DNA of 64,000 nt from Gordonia otitidis NBRC 100426 (GCF_000248075.1 NZ_BAFB01000087.1:1-64000), one strand, 5' to 3'. Positions 29,542 through 38,725 are shown, counted from the first letter of the stretch. Translations and numbers: made by a program. Notes: a model not told the origin generated them from the letters alone.

Positions 29542-30396
29542 GTGACTTCTCGCTCGACTGCCGGCTTCTTCTCCCGTGGAACCTCGTCGCGGACGATCGG
29601 CCGCAGAGTTGCGGTCGCCGCCACCGTGGTGACCACCGCGATCCTCCCACTGGGGGCCGTCACGGCAGCCCGGGTGCAGGCCGCGCCGACCGTCATGCCC
29701 GCGCACACCATTCCGGCGCCGCTCGCCATCTCGGTGCCAGACGTCGCCAACGCGCGCACCTTTGCCAACTACACGACCGAGACCGGAATGCGCATCTCCG
29801 ACAAGGTCATTCGCAGCGCCAACCTCTCGACCCTGACCCCCGCGGGCATCACGGCCCTGCAGCGCCACGGTGTGCGCTCGATCATCGACCTACGCACTCA
29901 GCTCGAGGCTGCGGTCCAGCCGGACAAACCCGTGCCCGGTGCCACCCGCCGGAACCTCGACGTCCTCGGTGCGGTGCCTGCGTCGTATCTGGTGGATCTG
30001 CCGAACGCGTACAGCGCTTTCGTCACCGACCCCCACGCGCGCGAGGCATTTCGTGCGTCGCTGCTCGACATCAAGGACACCGTGACAGCGGGCGGGAGCG
30101 TGCTGTTCCACTGCAGCGCGGGCAAGGACCGCACCGGCTGGCTCGCCGCCGTCCTGCTGACGATTCTCGGCGTCGATCGACAGGTCGTCGATGCCGATTA
30201 CCTCGCGAGCAACAGCTTCCGTCATGCGTCACCGAATGATCCGCTCAACGGAGTCAACATCGGTTGGCTGAACGCATCGTTCGCAGCAGCGGACAAGACC
30301 TACGGCAGCTTCGACGGCTACGTCCGCACGGGACTGCGGCTGTCGGATGCCGACATCGCCGGACTCGAGAAGGCGCTGCTGCGTCCCTCGATCTGA
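29542..30396 (+). CDS. Secreted PtpB-like tyrosine/lipid phosphatase
   Basis: The 284-residue protein begins with an apparent Sec signal peptide: Arg-rich n-region, hydrophobic VAVAATVVTTAILPLGAV, then AARVQA. The phosphatase P-loop is HCSAGKDRTGW with Cys191 and Arg197. Lys-Asp within the loop is the hallmark of the PtpB/lipid phosphatase class, as in Mtb PtpB (HCFAGKDRTG). FANYTTETGMRISDKVIRSANL is the usual N-terminal substrate region. GTG 29542 follows AAAGG and gives a complete signal peptide; the longer ATG 29458 would mask it. It probably acts outside the membrane. Substrate unknown. Confidence 0.85.
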   Translation: MTSRSTAGFFSRGTSSRTIGRRVAVAATVVTTAILPLGAVTAARVQAAPTVMPAHTIPAPLAISVPDVANARTFANYTTETGMRISDKVIRSANLSTLTPAGITALQRHGVRSIIDLRTQLEAAVQPDKPVPGATRRNLDVLGAVPASYLVDLPNAYSAFVTDPHAREAFRASLLDIKDTVTAGGSVLFHCSAGKDRTGWLAAVLLTILGVDRQVVDADYLASNSFRHASPNDPLNGVNIGWLNASFAAADKTYGSFDGYVRTGLRLSDADIAGLEKALLRPSI

Positions 30397-30419
30397 GGGG
30401 GTCACGACGGCGACGTGGT

Positions 30420-30425
30420 TAGGCT
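30420..30425 (+). promoter_or_regulatory. -10 hexamer of the TIGR03085-type gene (leaderless)
   Basis: TAGGCT followed by 6 nt and GTG 30432. Confidence 0.55.
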
Positions 30426-30431
30426 TGAAGC

Positions 30432-31064
30432 GTGACCCTCGCTCAGTCTGAACGCGCTGCCCTCGTCGACACCCTGCGGAAGGTGGGCCCCGACGCGCCC
30501 ACCCTGTGCGGAGACTGGGATGCGCGCGCTCTCGCAGCTCATCTCGTCATTCGCGAACGCAGGCCCGACGCCGCCCTCGGCATCATGGTGAGTCCGCTGG
30601 CGGGGCACACCGAGAAGGTCCAAGCCGACACCGCGGCGCAGCCGTGGCCCGACCTGGTCGAAAAGGTCGCCGAGGGTCCGCCGTGGTACTCGATGTTCAG
30701 TCTCGTCGACCGATGGGTCAATCTCGCCGAGATGTTCATTCATCACGAGGACCTGTTGCGTGGCGGCGCCGATCCCGACGGTCCGTGGACTCCGCGGTCT
30801 CTTCCCGACGACATGACGCACGCGCTGGGGACAACGCTCAAGGGCATGGGACGTATGACTCTTCGCTCGTTGCCTGCGCGGGTGACCTTCGTGACACCCG
30901 ACGGTGCCACCGCCCTCGTCGCCGGTTCCGGACCGCCGGTGACAGCCACCGGTGCGGTCGGCGAACTGTTGTTGTTCGCCTATGGTCGTGCCCCCGTCGT
31001 CATCGACTGGGAGGGTGACCCGGACGCCATCGCAGCGGTCAAGGCGACGACCCGCTCGGTCTGA
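30432..31064 (+). CDS. TIGR03085-type DinB-like metal-binding protein
   Basis: The 210-residue protein has the actinobacterial DinB/maleylpyruvate isomerase-like pattern: ERAALVDTLRKVGPDAPTLC, DWDARALAAHLVIRERRPD, and the His-rich MFIHHEDLLRG. It resembles the short conserved protein found next to ftsK in mycobacteria. Metal binding is likely; no substrate is known. It is a second, distant relative of the protein at 18147. Confidence 0.78.
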   Translation: MTLAQSERAALVDTLRKVGPDAPTLCGDWDARALAAHLVIRERRPDAALGIMVSPLAGHTEKVQADTAAQPWPDLVEKVAEGPPWYSMFSLVDRWVNLAEMFIHHEDLLRGGADPDGPWTPRSLPDDMTHALGTTLKGMGRMTLRSLPARVTFVTPDGATALVAGSGPPVTATGAVGELLLFAYGRAPVVIDWEGDPDAIAAVKATTRSV

Positions 31065-31165
31065 ACACCCGGCGCCTGTGGGCGCGAAGTCCGGCAAGGG
31101 TTACGAATTCGACACACAGTTGTGTTGCCTGTGTTGTGCATGTGACTCAGGAGATAGGTGACCAC

Positions 31166-31171
31166 TAGTCT
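31166..31171 (+). promoter_or_regulatory. -10 hexamer of ftsK (leaderless)
   Basis: TAGTCT, then 6 nt, then ATG 31178. Confidence 0.55.
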
Positions 31172-31177
31172 GTCCCT

Positions 31178-34114
31178 ATGGCTTCAAAGGCAGGCACGGG
31201 AACCCGCGCGGCCGCGTCACGCGCGACCAGCGGACAGCGTGCGTCGGGGGGACGGGCGTCGGCTCGCGGACAGGGCACGGACACACGTAGTTCACGCACC
31301 CCGACCAGCGGTTCGGGTAACGGACGCCGCGCACAGGGATCGCGCTCGTCGGCGACGGGCACGTCCCGCCGTTCAGCGCAGTCGACCTCGCGCCGCGAGT
31401 CCGCAGACATCAGTCGGCGGTCCGCAGGCGCGGTGGTCGGCAGGGGAGTGGGCCGTGGAGTCGGCGGTGCGTGGTCGCTTCTCGCGCGTGGGGTGGGCTC
31501 CGTTGCCCGTGCGGGAAGTGGAGGTGCCGCCCGTGGTGGCGCCGCAGCCGTGGTCGACGAGGACGTCGTCGACACCGACGGCGACTATCTGACCTCTGAC
31601 GACGTCAGTGAATCGCGTGCGCGCACGTCGGTCACCTCGGGCGGTCACACGCACCGACGAGACGGTGTCGGGTTGGCGCTCCTCGCGCTGGCTCTGCTCG
31701 TCTCGGTGGGAGTCTGGGTCGGTGCCGGTGGCCCGGTGGGTGCCTTCATCGACGCCCTGATCCGTGCTGTCGTCGGCACCGCGGCTCTGCTGGTTCCCGT
31801 GGCGCTCGCCGCCTCGGCGATCGTCCTGATGCGGCGCGGCCCCAATCCGGACAAGCGCGCCCGTTACATCGGGGGCGCGCTGCTCATCGTCCTGCCGCTA
31901 CTGGGTCTGATGCATCTCGTCGCCGGCGCACCGGAAGACCTTCCCGGCCGATCCCGTGCCGGCGGATTCGTCGGGTATGTGGTGGGAACCCCGCTCACCG
32001 CCGGTGTGACGGCCTGGGTGTCTGTGCCGATTCTGGTGCTGTGTATGGCTTTCGGCGTCCTCATCCTGTCCGGGCGTACGGTTCGTGAGGTCGTCGACGG
32101 AGCACTGGGTTGGCTGGGGCTCGGTGGCAGCCACTACGACGACGATGGTCTCCCGTGGGATGACGAATTCGACGACGCGGAATTCGACGACGCGGCGTTC
32201 GACGATCCCGACAGCGACGACGACCTCGACGATCCGTCACGTGGCTGGTCGTCGAGCGCTTGGTCGGCGTCGGCGCCCCGCTCGACCGATCCCTACGACA
32301 ACTATCCGCCCGATGACGGGTCGGCCCCGCGCTCGCGCCGACGAGGCGCGCGCTCGGACAGGCGTAGCGCCCCGATCGAGGTGCCCGCGTCGACCACCGA
32401 CACCAGCGACGCGCCCACGGACAATTTCGACGACATGCTCACCGAGCCCGTCGTCGACGAGGTCACCGAGCAACTCGCGCGACCTGCTGCGGCTACAGCC
32501 CGTAAGCGCGGAGGCGAGGTCACCAAGACGCGGGCACGGCAGACCTCACGGCCCGCCGAGCCCGCAGCGCCGGAGGCCGATAGCGCAGCGGATCCGGACG
32601 CTCTCGTCGTCACCGACGTCGAGGGTGACTACCGCCTGCCACCAGCCACGCTGCTCGTCGACGGTGACCCGCCCAAACGCGGCAGCCAGACCAACGACGA
32701 CATGATCGACCGCATCACAGGCGTTCTCGAGCAGTTCAAGATCGACGCCGCGGTGACCGGTTACACCCGCGGCCCAACTGTGACCCGATACGAGGTCGAG
32801 CTCGGCCCCGGGGTGAAGGTGGAGAAGATCACGGCACTGCAGCGCAACATCGCCTACGCGGTCGCCACCGACAACGTGCGCCTGCTGGCGCCGATCCCGG
32901 GTAAGTCCGCGGTGGGTATCGAGGTGCCCAATTCCGATCGCGAGATGGTCCGCCTCGCCGATGTATTGAAGTCGCCGTCGACTCGCAAGGATTCGCATCC
33001 GCTGGTGATCGGACTCGGCAAGGACATCGAGGGCGACTTCGTCAGCGCCAATCTGGCGAAGATGCCACACCTGTTGGTCGCGGGCTCCACGGGTTCGGGT
33101 AAGTCGAGCTTCGTGAACTCGATGCTCGTTTCGTTGCTCACGCGGGCCACACCCGAGCAGGTGCGGATGATTCTCATCGACCCGAAGATGGTGGAGCTCA
33201 CGCCGTACGAGGGCATCCCGCACCTGATCACACCGATCATCACCCAGCCGAAGAAGGCAGCAGCCGCGCTCGCCTGGCTCGTCGAGGAGATGGAGCAGCG
33301 CTATCAGGACATGAAGTCCTCGCGGGTGCGTCACATCGACGACTTCAACGCCAAGGTGCGTTCGGGTGAGATCACGACGCCGCTCGGGTCCGAGCGCGTC
33401 TACAAGCCCTATCCCTACATTCTGGCCATCGTCGACGAGCTCGCCGACCTCATGATGACCGCGCCCCGCGACGTCGAGGACGCCATCGTGCGCATCACCC
33501 AGAAGGCGCGTGCCGCGGGTATCCACCTGGTGTTGGCTACGCAGCGACCGTCCGTTGACGTCGTCACCGGTCTCATCAAGACGAACGTTCCCTCGCGACT
33601 CGCGTTCGCGACCTCGTCGCTCACCGATTCGCGCGTCATCCTGGACCAGCCGGGAGCCGAGAAGCTCATCGGCATGGGTGACGGTCTCTTCCTGCCGATG
33701 GGTGCCAACAAGCCGATCCGCATGCAGGGCGCGTTCATCACCGACGAGGAGATCGCAGCCGTCGTCGACTACACCCGTGAGCAGGCGGATCCGGAATACA
33801 CCGAGGGTGTCACCACTGCCAAGGCCGGTGACAAGAAGGAGATCGACGGCGACATCGGCAACGATCTCGACGATCTACTGCAGGCGATCGAACTGGTCGT
33901 GTCCAGTCAGTTCGGCTCGACGTCGATGCTGCAGCGCAAACTGCGGGTCGGATTCGCCAAGGCCGGTCGTCTGATGGATCTGATGGAAACCCGCGGCGTC
34001 GTCGGTCCGAGTGAGGGCTCGAAGGCGCGCGAGGTGCTCGTCAAGCCCGACGACCTCGCCGGGGTGATCGCATCGATCACCGGCGGGGGCGGCGACGAGG
34101 CCGAGGGCGAGTAG
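31178..34114 (+). CDS. ftsK: DNA translocase FtsK
   Basis: FtsK anchors at the division septum and pumps chromosomal DNA, promoting dimer resolution and segregation. The 978-residue protein starts with a long Arg/Ser/Gly-rich tail of about 150 residues. Four to five membrane helices follow (about 165-310). An acidic/Pro linker with D/E-rich repeats ([15 protein letters not shown]) leads to the motor: Walker [11 protein letters not shown] near residue 634, [19 protein letters not shown] and [12 protein letters not shown]. The gamma winged helix ([19 protein letters not shown]) ends the protein. It is monocistronic and ends at a strong terminator. Confidence 0.96.
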   Translation: MASKAGTGTRAAASRATSGQRASGGRASARGQGTDTRSSRTPTSGSGNGRRAQGSRSSATGTSRRSAQSTSRRESADISRRSAGAVVGRGVGRGVGGAWSLLARGVGSVARAGSGGAARGGAAAVVDEDVVDTDGDYLTSDDVSESRARTSVTSGGHTHRRDGVGLALLALALLVSVGVWVGAGGPVGAFIDALIRAVVGTAALLVPVALAASAIVLMRRGPNPDKRARYIGGALLIVLPLLGLMHLVAGAPEDLPGRSRAGGFVGYVVGTPLTAGVTAWVSVPILVLCMAFGVLILSGRTVREVVDGALGWLGLGGSHYDDDGLPWDDEFDDAEFDDAAFDDPDSDDDLDDPSRGWSSSAWSASAPRSTDPYDNYPPDDGSAPRSRRRGARSDRRSAPIEVPASTTDTSDAPTDNFDDMLTEPVVDEVTEQLARPAAATARKRGGEVTKTRARQTSRPAEPAAPEADSAADPDALVVTDVEGDYRLPPATLLVDGDPPKRGSQTNDDMIDRITGVLEQFKIDAAVTGYTRGPTVTRYEVELGPGVKVEKITALQRNIAYAVATDNVRLLAPIPGKSAVGIEVPNSDREMVRLADVLKSPSTRKDSHPLVIGLGKDIEGDFVSANLAKMPHLLVAGSTGSGKSSFVNSMLVSLLTRATPEQVRMILIDPKMVELTPYEGIPHLITPIITQPKKAAAALAWLVEEMEQRYQDMKSSRVRHIDDFNAKVRSGEITTPLGSERVYKPYPYILAIVDELADLMMTAPRDVEDAIVRITQKARAAGIHLVLATQRPSVDVVTGLIKTNVPSRLAFATSSLTDSRVILDQPGAEKLIGMGDGLFLPMGANKPIRMQGAFITDEEIAAVVDYTREQADPEYTEGVTTAKAGDKKEIDGDIGNDLDDLLQAIELVVSSQFGSTSMLQRKLRVGFAKAGRLMDLMETRGVVGPSEGSKAREVLVKPDDLAGVIASITGGGGDEAEGE

Positions 34115-34117
34115 TCG

Positions 34118-34149
34118 ACAGGCATGTCCGGCAAGTCGGATATGCCTGT
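34118..34149 (+). terminator. Terminator after ftsK
   Basis: ACAGGCATGTCCG (34118-34130) pairs with CGGATATGCCTGT (34137-34149) over 13 bp including one G-T wobble, with a 6-nt loop. Confidence 0.75.
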
Positions 34150-34163
34150 GCGGGTGCTCCTGT

Positions 34164-34169
34164 TAAGGT
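34164..34169 (+). promoter_or_regulatory. -10 hexamer before the Mn riboswitch
   Basis: TAAGGT would place the transcription start near 34177, about 7 nt upstream of the riboswitch P1 stem. Confidence 0.5.
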
Positions 34170-34183
34170 GGTCGGCAGATCGA

Positions 34184-34312
34184 AGAGGGGAGTATCCCCA
34201 TCTCGCAGCCCTTCCGTCAATACGGTCGAGAGGTCACACGATGCCGATCATCGTGCGGCGCTCCCGATCCGGATCGGCTGGTGCGGACATCGTCCGTACG
34301 GGAGAGACCTCT
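34184..34312 (+). promoter_or_regulatory. yybP-ykoY manganese riboswitch
   Basis: The segment has the invariant blocks of the yybP-ykoY class. P1 is AGAGG (34184-34188) with CCTCT (34308-34312). It is followed by the L1 sequence GGGGAGTA, the block CCGTCAATACGG (34214-34225) and the L3 block GGGAGAGACC just before the P1 return strand. Internal hairpins are visible (CACGATG/CATCGTG; CGATCCGGATCG). This class binds Mn2+ and turns on exporters of the TerC/Alx and MntP types. Here the next gene is terC, 47 nt downstream, so the assignment is supported by both sequence and context. Confidence 0.9.
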
Positions 34313-34358
34313 GGCATCGCAACCGTTGTGTGCTGCGCGCTGGAGGTAGATCGCTTTC

Positions 34359-35357
34359 ATGAATGTTTCGCCCACCGTCTGGGCCATCACCTGTGTGGTG
34401 ATCCTCGGACTCTTCGTCTTCGACTTCTTCGCCCACGTTCGGGTTCCACACGCACCGTCGCTCCGTGAATCGGGGACGTGGTCGGCGATCTACATCTCGA
34501 TCGCCGTCCTCTTCGGACTGTTCGTGTGGTGGCAGTGGGGCGGCACCTACGGCGGCGAGTACTTCGCGGGCTATGTGACGGAGAAAGCGCTCTCCGTCGA
34601 CAACTTGTTCGTGTTCGTGATCATCATGAGCAAGTTCGCGGTCCCGCGGGAGTATCAGCAGAAGGTGCTGCTGCTCGGCATCGTGATGGCGTTGGTCATG
34701 CGCGGCGCGTTCATCGCGGTCGGTGCCGCAGCCATCAACGCATACAGCTGGGTGTTCTACCTGTTCGGCGCGTTCCTCATCTTCACTGCGGTCAAGCTGC
34801 TCCGCGAGAGCGACGATCCCGTCGAGCACGAGGAGGAGCGGGAGACCCGGCTCGAGCGCTTCCTCAAGAAGCGCCTTCGGACGAGCGACGAATACGACAG
34901 CGACAAGCTCTTCACCAGGATCGACGGCAAGCGGTGGGCCACGCCGATGCTGATGGTCCTCATCGTGATCGGGTTCACCGACGTGCTGTTCGCGCTCGAC
35001 TCGATCCCAGCGATCTACGGGCTGACCCAGGAGCCGTACCTGGTGTTCACGGCCAACGCATTCGCGTTGATGGGCCTGCGTCAGCTCTACTTCCTACTCG
35101 GTGGTCTGCTCGACCGGCTGGTGTTCCTGTCCTACGGACTCTCGTTCATCCTCGGCTTCATCGGCGTGAAGCTCGTTCTGCACGCCCTGCACGAGAACAC
35201 GCTGCCGTTCATCAACGGCGGGGAACACGTCGCGGTACCCGAGATCTCCACAGTGGTGTCGTTGTCGGTCATCATCGTGACTCTCGTCGTCACCACCGTC
35301 GCGAGCCTGCTGTGGTCCAGGCGTAAGGGTGCCTCGACGGACGAACCGGCGACCTGA
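34359..35357 (+). CDS. TerC/Alx-family membrane protein, probable Mn2+ exporter
   Basis: The 332-residue protein has about nine membrane helices and the TerC signature residues: EKALSVDNLFVFVIIMSKF and IGFTDVLFALDSIPAI, each with a conserved acidic group in a helix. A cytoplasmic charged loop (about residues 145-185) separates the two halves. Alx-type members export Mn2+ and protect against its excess. The upstream Mn2+ riboswitch makes that function the best inference over tellurite resistance. GGAGGT at 34342-34347 is the ribosome binding site. Confidence 0.9.
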   Translation: MNVSPTVWAITCVVILGLFVFDFFAHVRVPHAPSLRESGTWSAIYISIAVLFGLFVWWQWGGTYGGEYFAGYVTEKALSVDNLFVFVIIMSKFAVPREYQQKVLLLGIVMALVMRGAFIAVGAAAINAYSWVFYLFGAFLIFTAVKLLRESDDPVEHEEERETRLERFLKKRLRTSDEYDSDKLFTRIDGKRWATPMLMVLIVIGFTDVLFALDSIPAIYGLTQEPYLVFTANAFALMGLRQLYFLLGGLLDRLVFLSYGLSFILGFIGVKLVLHALHENTLPFINGGEHVAVPEISTVVSLSVIIVTLVVTTVASLLWSRRKGASTDEPAT

Positions 35358-35387
35358 CGCGCGGTGCCGGTGGTTGCGTCGCGGGGC

Positions 35388-35672
35388 CTACTCCGTGAAC
35401 GGACCGAAGATCTGGGTGACCTCGACGACACGAACGCCGTCGATGGCCTGGTGCGCGTTGAACGGGTCATTCGCGATGAAGGCCTCGGCCTCGTCGAGGT
35501 TGCTGCCGCGCACAAGGATCAGGGCGCCCGAACCGTCGGGATACGGACCGGAGAACAGGACGTTTCCCGCGGAGAACTCCTCGGAGAGCCACTGGCGATG
35601 CAACGGCCTGTGCGCGTCGCGTGCAGCGGCCTTTCCGGGACCGTAGGTGTAGTGGATCGCGAAGATCGCCAT
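35388..35672 (-). CDS. YciI family protein
   Basis: The 94-residue protein has the YciI dimeric alpha/beta-barrel pattern: IFAIHYTYG, RDAHRPLHRQWL (conserved His), LFSGPYPDGSGALILVRGS and ANDPFNAHQAIDGVRVVEV. ATG 35672 (MAIFAIHYTYG) is preferred; the frame extends upstream only as Arg/Pro-rich noise. Members are thought to act on small cyclic substrates, but no reaction can be assigned. It lies downstream of argA on the same strand. Confidence 0.85.
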   Translation of the reverse strand: MAIFAIHYTYGPGKAAARDAHRPLHRQWLSEEFSAGNVLFSGPYPDGSGALILVRGSNLDEAEAFIANDPFNAHQAIDGVRVVEVTQIFGPFTE

Positions 35673-35728
35673 GATGTCGCTTCCTCGTCTCTCGTCTGTC
35701 GTCGGTCGAAGTGTGATCGGCTGACGTC

Positions 35729-36289
35729 TCAGGCCGGGGTCTCGTCGGTTCGGATCCCGTCGGTCGGGGTCTGGTCGAGATGGGCCAGCATGCGGGTGTT
35801 GCCGAGTGTGTTGGGCTTGACGTAGCTGAGGTCCAGGAACTCGGCGACGCCGGTGTCGTACGAACGGCACATCTCTTCGTACACCTCGCGTGTGACGGGC
35901 GTTCCCTGGATCTCGCGGAACCCGTGTCGGCCGAAGAACGCCGTCTCGAAGGTGAGGACGAATACGCGGGACAGTTGCAGTTCGCGCGCCACGGACATCA
36001 GCTGCGCCACCAGCAGGTGGCCGAAACCCCGTCCCGCGTAGCGTGTGTCGACCGCGACCGTGCGGACCTCACCGAGGTCGGCCCAGAGAACATGCAGCGC
36101 ACCGCATCCCACCACGAGGTCGTCGACCTGTGCGACCCAGAACTCCTGGACGGATTCGTACAGGGTGACGAGATTCTTCTCGAGCAGAATTCTGCCCGCG
36201 TAGAGGTCGATGAGTTCCTTGATGCGCGGTACGTCGGACGTGCGGGCGCGTCGTATCAGGGGCACCGTTTCCTGTTCGGCAGTGGGCAC
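35729..36289 (-). CDS. argA: Amino-acid N-acetyltransferase (GNAT, short ArgA type)
   Basis: The 186-residue GNAT protein has the ArgA-like order: IRRARTSDVPRIKELIDLYAG, LVVGCGALHVLWADLGEVRTVAVD, the acetyl-CoA loop RYAGRGFGHLL and the C-terminal FFGRHGF. Short ArgA proteins of this kind (Rv2747 in M. tuberculosis) acetylate glutamate or glutamine to begin arginine synthesis. The start is GTG 36289, 8 nt after a TAGGCT hexamer. It is divergent from pgsA with only 37 bp between start codons. Confidence 0.88.
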   Translation of the reverse strand: MPTAEQETVPLIRRARTSDVPRIKELIDLYAGRILLEKNLVTLYESVQEFWVAQVDDLVVGCGALHVLWADLGEVRTVAVDTRYAGRGFGHLLVAQLMSVARELQLSRVFVLTFETAFFGRHGFREIQGTPVTREVYEEMCRSYDTGVAEFLDLSYVKPNTLGNTRMLAHLDQTPTDGIRTDETPA

Positions 36290-36297
36290 GGCATCTC

Positions 36298-36320
36298 AGC
36301 CTAGTCGGGACAGATACCCT
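36298..36320. promoter_or_regulatory. Back-to-back divergent -10 elements, argA and pgsA
   Basis: TAGGCT on the minus strand (36303-36298) serves argA, and TACCCT on the plus strand (36315-36320) serves pgsA. They lie 11 bp apart. Each is 6-8 nt from its start codon, so each promoter's -35 region lies inside the other transcription unit. Confidence 0.5.
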
Positions 36321-36326
36321 GGAGGG

Positions 36327-37025
36327 GTGCGGAGCCCCGATCACATCACCGACCCGGTCGATCCGGTACCGGTGGTCAACATCGCCAACGCGCTGACGGT
36401 GTTCCGCATCCTGTTGGTCCCGGTGTTCATCGTGGTGCTGTTCATCGACGGCGGACACGACACGCTGTGGCGGATTGTCGCGGCTCTCATCTTCGCGGGG
36501 GCCGCCTTCACCGACAGGGTCGACGGCCGGCTGGCGCGCGAACGCGGCTTGGTGACCGATTTCGGGAAGATGGCCGACCCGATCGCCGACAAGGCGCTGA
36601 TCGGCGCGGCTCTGATCGGATTGTCGATCCTGGGCGACCTGAGCTGGTGGGTGACCGGCATCATCCTCGCGCGCGAGCTCTGGGTGACACTGCTGAGATT
36701 CTGGGTGATCCGGTATGCGGTGATACCGGCCAGTCGTGGCGGCAAGCTCAAGACACTGTTGCAGTCGGTCGGCATAGGTCTACTCGTCCTGCCGCTGAGC
36801 GGACCGTGGCACACGATCGCGATGGTGATCATGTGGGCAGCGGTGGTGGTGACGGTCGTGACCGGCATCGACTACACCTGGCAGGCGTTACGCGTCCGGG
36901 TGCAGGCGGCACGATCGGACTCGACCAAGGGATCACTGCGCAAGGTGGTTTCCGAACCCGCGCGGCCGGATACCGGCTCACTCGACGGCGAGCCGCAGCG
37001 ACGACGGCATTCCGACACCGTCTGA
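36327..37025 (+). CDS. pgsA: CDP-diacylglycerol-glycerol-3-phosphate 3-phosphatidyltransferase-like
   Basis: The 232-residue membrane enzyme has the CDP-alcohol phosphotransferase motif D-G-x2-A-R-x8-G-x3-D-x3-D in VDGRLARERGLVTDFGKMAD plus the following PIAD. About six helices surround it, and PNALTVFR-like NIANALTVFRILLVP opens helix 1. PgsA makes phosphatidylglycerophosphate, the precursor of phosphatidylglycerol and cardiolipin. The start GTG 36327 follows TACCCT by 6 nt. The first 13 residues and a charged C-terminal tail of about 45 residues are extra. It precedes clgR-pspA, the order seen in mycobacteria. Confidence 0.9.
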   Translation: MRSPDHITDPVDPVPVVNIANALTVFRILLVPVFIVVLFIDGGHDTLWRIVAALIFAGAAFTDRVDGRLARERGLVTDFGKMADPIADKALIGAALIGLSILGDLSWWVTGIILARELWVTLLRFWVIRYAVIPASRGGKLKTLLQSVGIGLLVLPLSGPWHTIAMVIMWAAVVVTVVTGIDYTWQALRVRVQAARSDSTKGSLRKVVSEPARPDTGSLDGEPQRRRHSDTV

Positions 37026-37169
37026 CATCCCCCGACGTCGACGCACCTTGCGCCGGTTGACCGGCTCACCGTGGCGAGCGTTCGCGACGCGCGGACAGGC
37101 GGCGTACGGCGACCGTCGGGACTTTGGACTAGTGTCGTGCAGACACGCGGGGACCGAATGTATGTCGTC

Positions 37170-37197
37170 GGGGAACGTATCGACCGCTTCGGGCGTT
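37170..37197 (+). promoter_or_regulatory. SigE-like promoter and possible ClgR box before clgR
   Basis: GGGGAAC (37170-37176) is followed 17 nt later by CGTT (37194-37197), matching the ECF SigE pattern GGAAC...CGTT. CGCTTCGGGCG at 37185-37195 resembles the ClgR box (CGC-N5-GCG). In M. tuberculosis the clgR-pspA operon is under SigE and ClgR control; transfer of that scheme here is inferred. Confidence 0.55.
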
Positions 37198-37265
37198 GAC
37201 AACGAACGGACAACTCGAACCGAACCGACGACAGTCACCTGAGACCGACACCGAGAGGAGACTCG

Positions 37266-37610
37266 ATGGCGATGCTCTTGCGCGAGGCGCTGGGCGACAG
37301 CCTGCGCCGGGTGCGTACCCAGCAGGGCCGAACGCTGCGCGAGGTATCCACCAACGCACGGGTCAGTCTGGGATACCTGTCCGAGGTGGAACGCGGTCAG
37401 AAGGAGGCGTCGAGCGAACTGCTCGCCGCGATCTGCGACGCACTCGACGTGGAGATCGCTGATCTGTTGCTCGACGTGGGCAGCGCCATGCGGCCCGCAA
37501 CGGCCGACGCCGACGCGATGGCACTCGCGGGCGATGCCGGACTCGCGTCCACCAAGGTGGTCATCCCATCACCCGACTCGCACCATGCCACCGCACTCGC
37601 TGCTGCTTGA
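37266..37610 (+). CDS. clgR: Transcriptional activator ClgR
   Basis: The 114-residue protein has a Cro/CI-type helix-turn-helix at about residues 10-65 ([37 protein letters not shown]). This sequence is diagnostic of ClgR, which activates clp protease and stress genes. The C-terminus ends ALAAA; in Streptomyces and Corynebacterium ClgR is degraded by ClpP through a C-terminal Ala-type signal, so this tail may be a degron. GAGAGGAG precedes ATG 37266. pspA follows after a 259-nt gap that has a possible -10 TAGATT at 37777-37782 and nothing else recognisable. Confidence 0.92.
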   Translation: MAMLLREALGDSLRRVRTQQGRTLREVSTNARVSLGYLSEVERGQKEASSELLAAICDALDVEIADLLLDVGSAMRPATADADAMALAGDAGLASTKVVIPSPDSHHATALAAA

Positions 37611-37869
37611 CGCCTGATCACGGTCCCGCCTGCCGTGTCGGCCCGCACCCCTTCGGCCGGTTTCGAGGGACTGCGTCGTCGGACGGTGGAAGGATCGTCT
37701 GTGGCGTCGGGGGACAGGTCATCGCCGCTCGTCGTCGTTTGGCCGACATGCCCGGTTGCCGCGGGTGGATAACCGCTAGATTGGGTGCCAACACCTCAAC
37801 AGACCCGTCGAATGACAACATCCGTCGAACCGAGGTTTCGACGACCGCTGAATGGAGTTGACGAAGAGC

Positions 37870-38694
37870 ATGGCGAATCCGTTCGTGAAGCTGTGGCGCT
37901 ACCTGATGGCAGCGGGCAACGCGAAGATCGACGAGAACGCGGACCCCAAGATCCAGATCCAGCAGGCGATCGAAGACGCGCAGCGTCAGCACCAGGCGCT
38001 GTCGCAGCAGGCGGCGTCGGTGATCGGTAACCAGCGCCAGCTCGAGATGAAGCTCAACCGGCAACTCGAGGAGATCGAGAAACTCCAGGCCAACACGCGA
38101 CAGGCGCTGACGCTCGCCGATCAGGCAAGCGCAGCCGGCGACACCCAGAAGGCCGCCGAGTACACCAACGCCGCGGAGGCGTTCGCCGCGCAGCTCGTGA
38201 CGGCGGAGCAGAGTGTCGAAGACCTCAAGAGCCTGCACGATCAGTCGCTACAAGCCGCAGAGCAGGCCAAGCAGGCCGTCGAACGCAACGCCATGATCCT
38301 GCAGCAGAAGCTCGCCGAGCGCTCCAAGCTGCTCAGTCAGCTCGAGCAGGCAAAGATGCAGGAGCAGGTCTCGGCCTCGCTCAACCAGATGAGCGAACTG
38401 TCGGTGCCCGGCAACACACCGAGCCTCGATCAGGTGCGCGACAAGATCGAGCGTCGTTACGCCGACGCCCTCGGCTCCGCCGAGCTCGCGAAGAACACGG
38501 TTCAGGGTCGGATGCAGGAAGTGCAGCAGGCCAGCGTGCAGATGGCGGGACACTCGCGTCTCGAGCAGATCCGGGCGAGCATGAACGGGGGCGCGCTCCC
38601 GTCCGGCGGTGCCGCCGCACAGCCGTCACAGAACGCCACCCCGGCGCAGCAGCCCACGCAACCGGCTGCGGAGCCGCCTCAGACCGGCAACTGA
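37870..38694 (+). CDS. pspA: PspA/35-kDa antigen-like envelope stress protein
   Basis: The 274-residue protein has the PspA/IM30 pattern: an amphipathic N-terminus ([27 protein letters not shown] is split here at the first helix), then long heptad-rich coiled-coil helices to about residue 190. A Gln/Pro/Ala-rich tail follows. PspA polymers support the membrane under stress. Downstream of clgR this equals Rv2744c. ATG 37870 (MANPF) with GAAGAG upstream is chosen over ATG 37852. Confidence 0.92.
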   Translation: MANPFVKLWRYLMAAGNAKIDENADPKIQIQQAIEDAQRQHQALSQQAASVIGNQRQLEMKLNRQLEEIEKLQANTRQALTLADQASAAGDTQKAAEYTNAAEAFAAQLVTAEQSVEDLKSLHDQSLQAAEQAKQAVERNAMILQQKLAERSKLLSQLEQAKMQEQVSASLNQMSELSVPGNTPSLDQVRDKIERRYADALGSAELAKNTVQGRMQEVQQASVQMAGHSRLEQIRASMNGGALPSGGAAAQPSQNATPAQQPTQPAAEPPQTGN

Positions 38695-38725
38695 CCGTCC
38701 GGCAACCGACGGACCGGCAACTGAC
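38682..38725 (+). repeat. 30-bp-spaced direct repeat at the pspA/glycosyltransferase junction
   Basis: GACCGGCAACTGAC occurs at 38682-38695 and 38712-38725. The first copy contains the pspA stop. Each copy supplies a CTG in frame with the glycosyltransferase. Confidence 0.8.

Noticed and set aside
34359-35357. Tellurite resistance function for terC
   Set aside because: No other ter genes; the Mn2+ riboswitch upstream makes manganese export the better inference.
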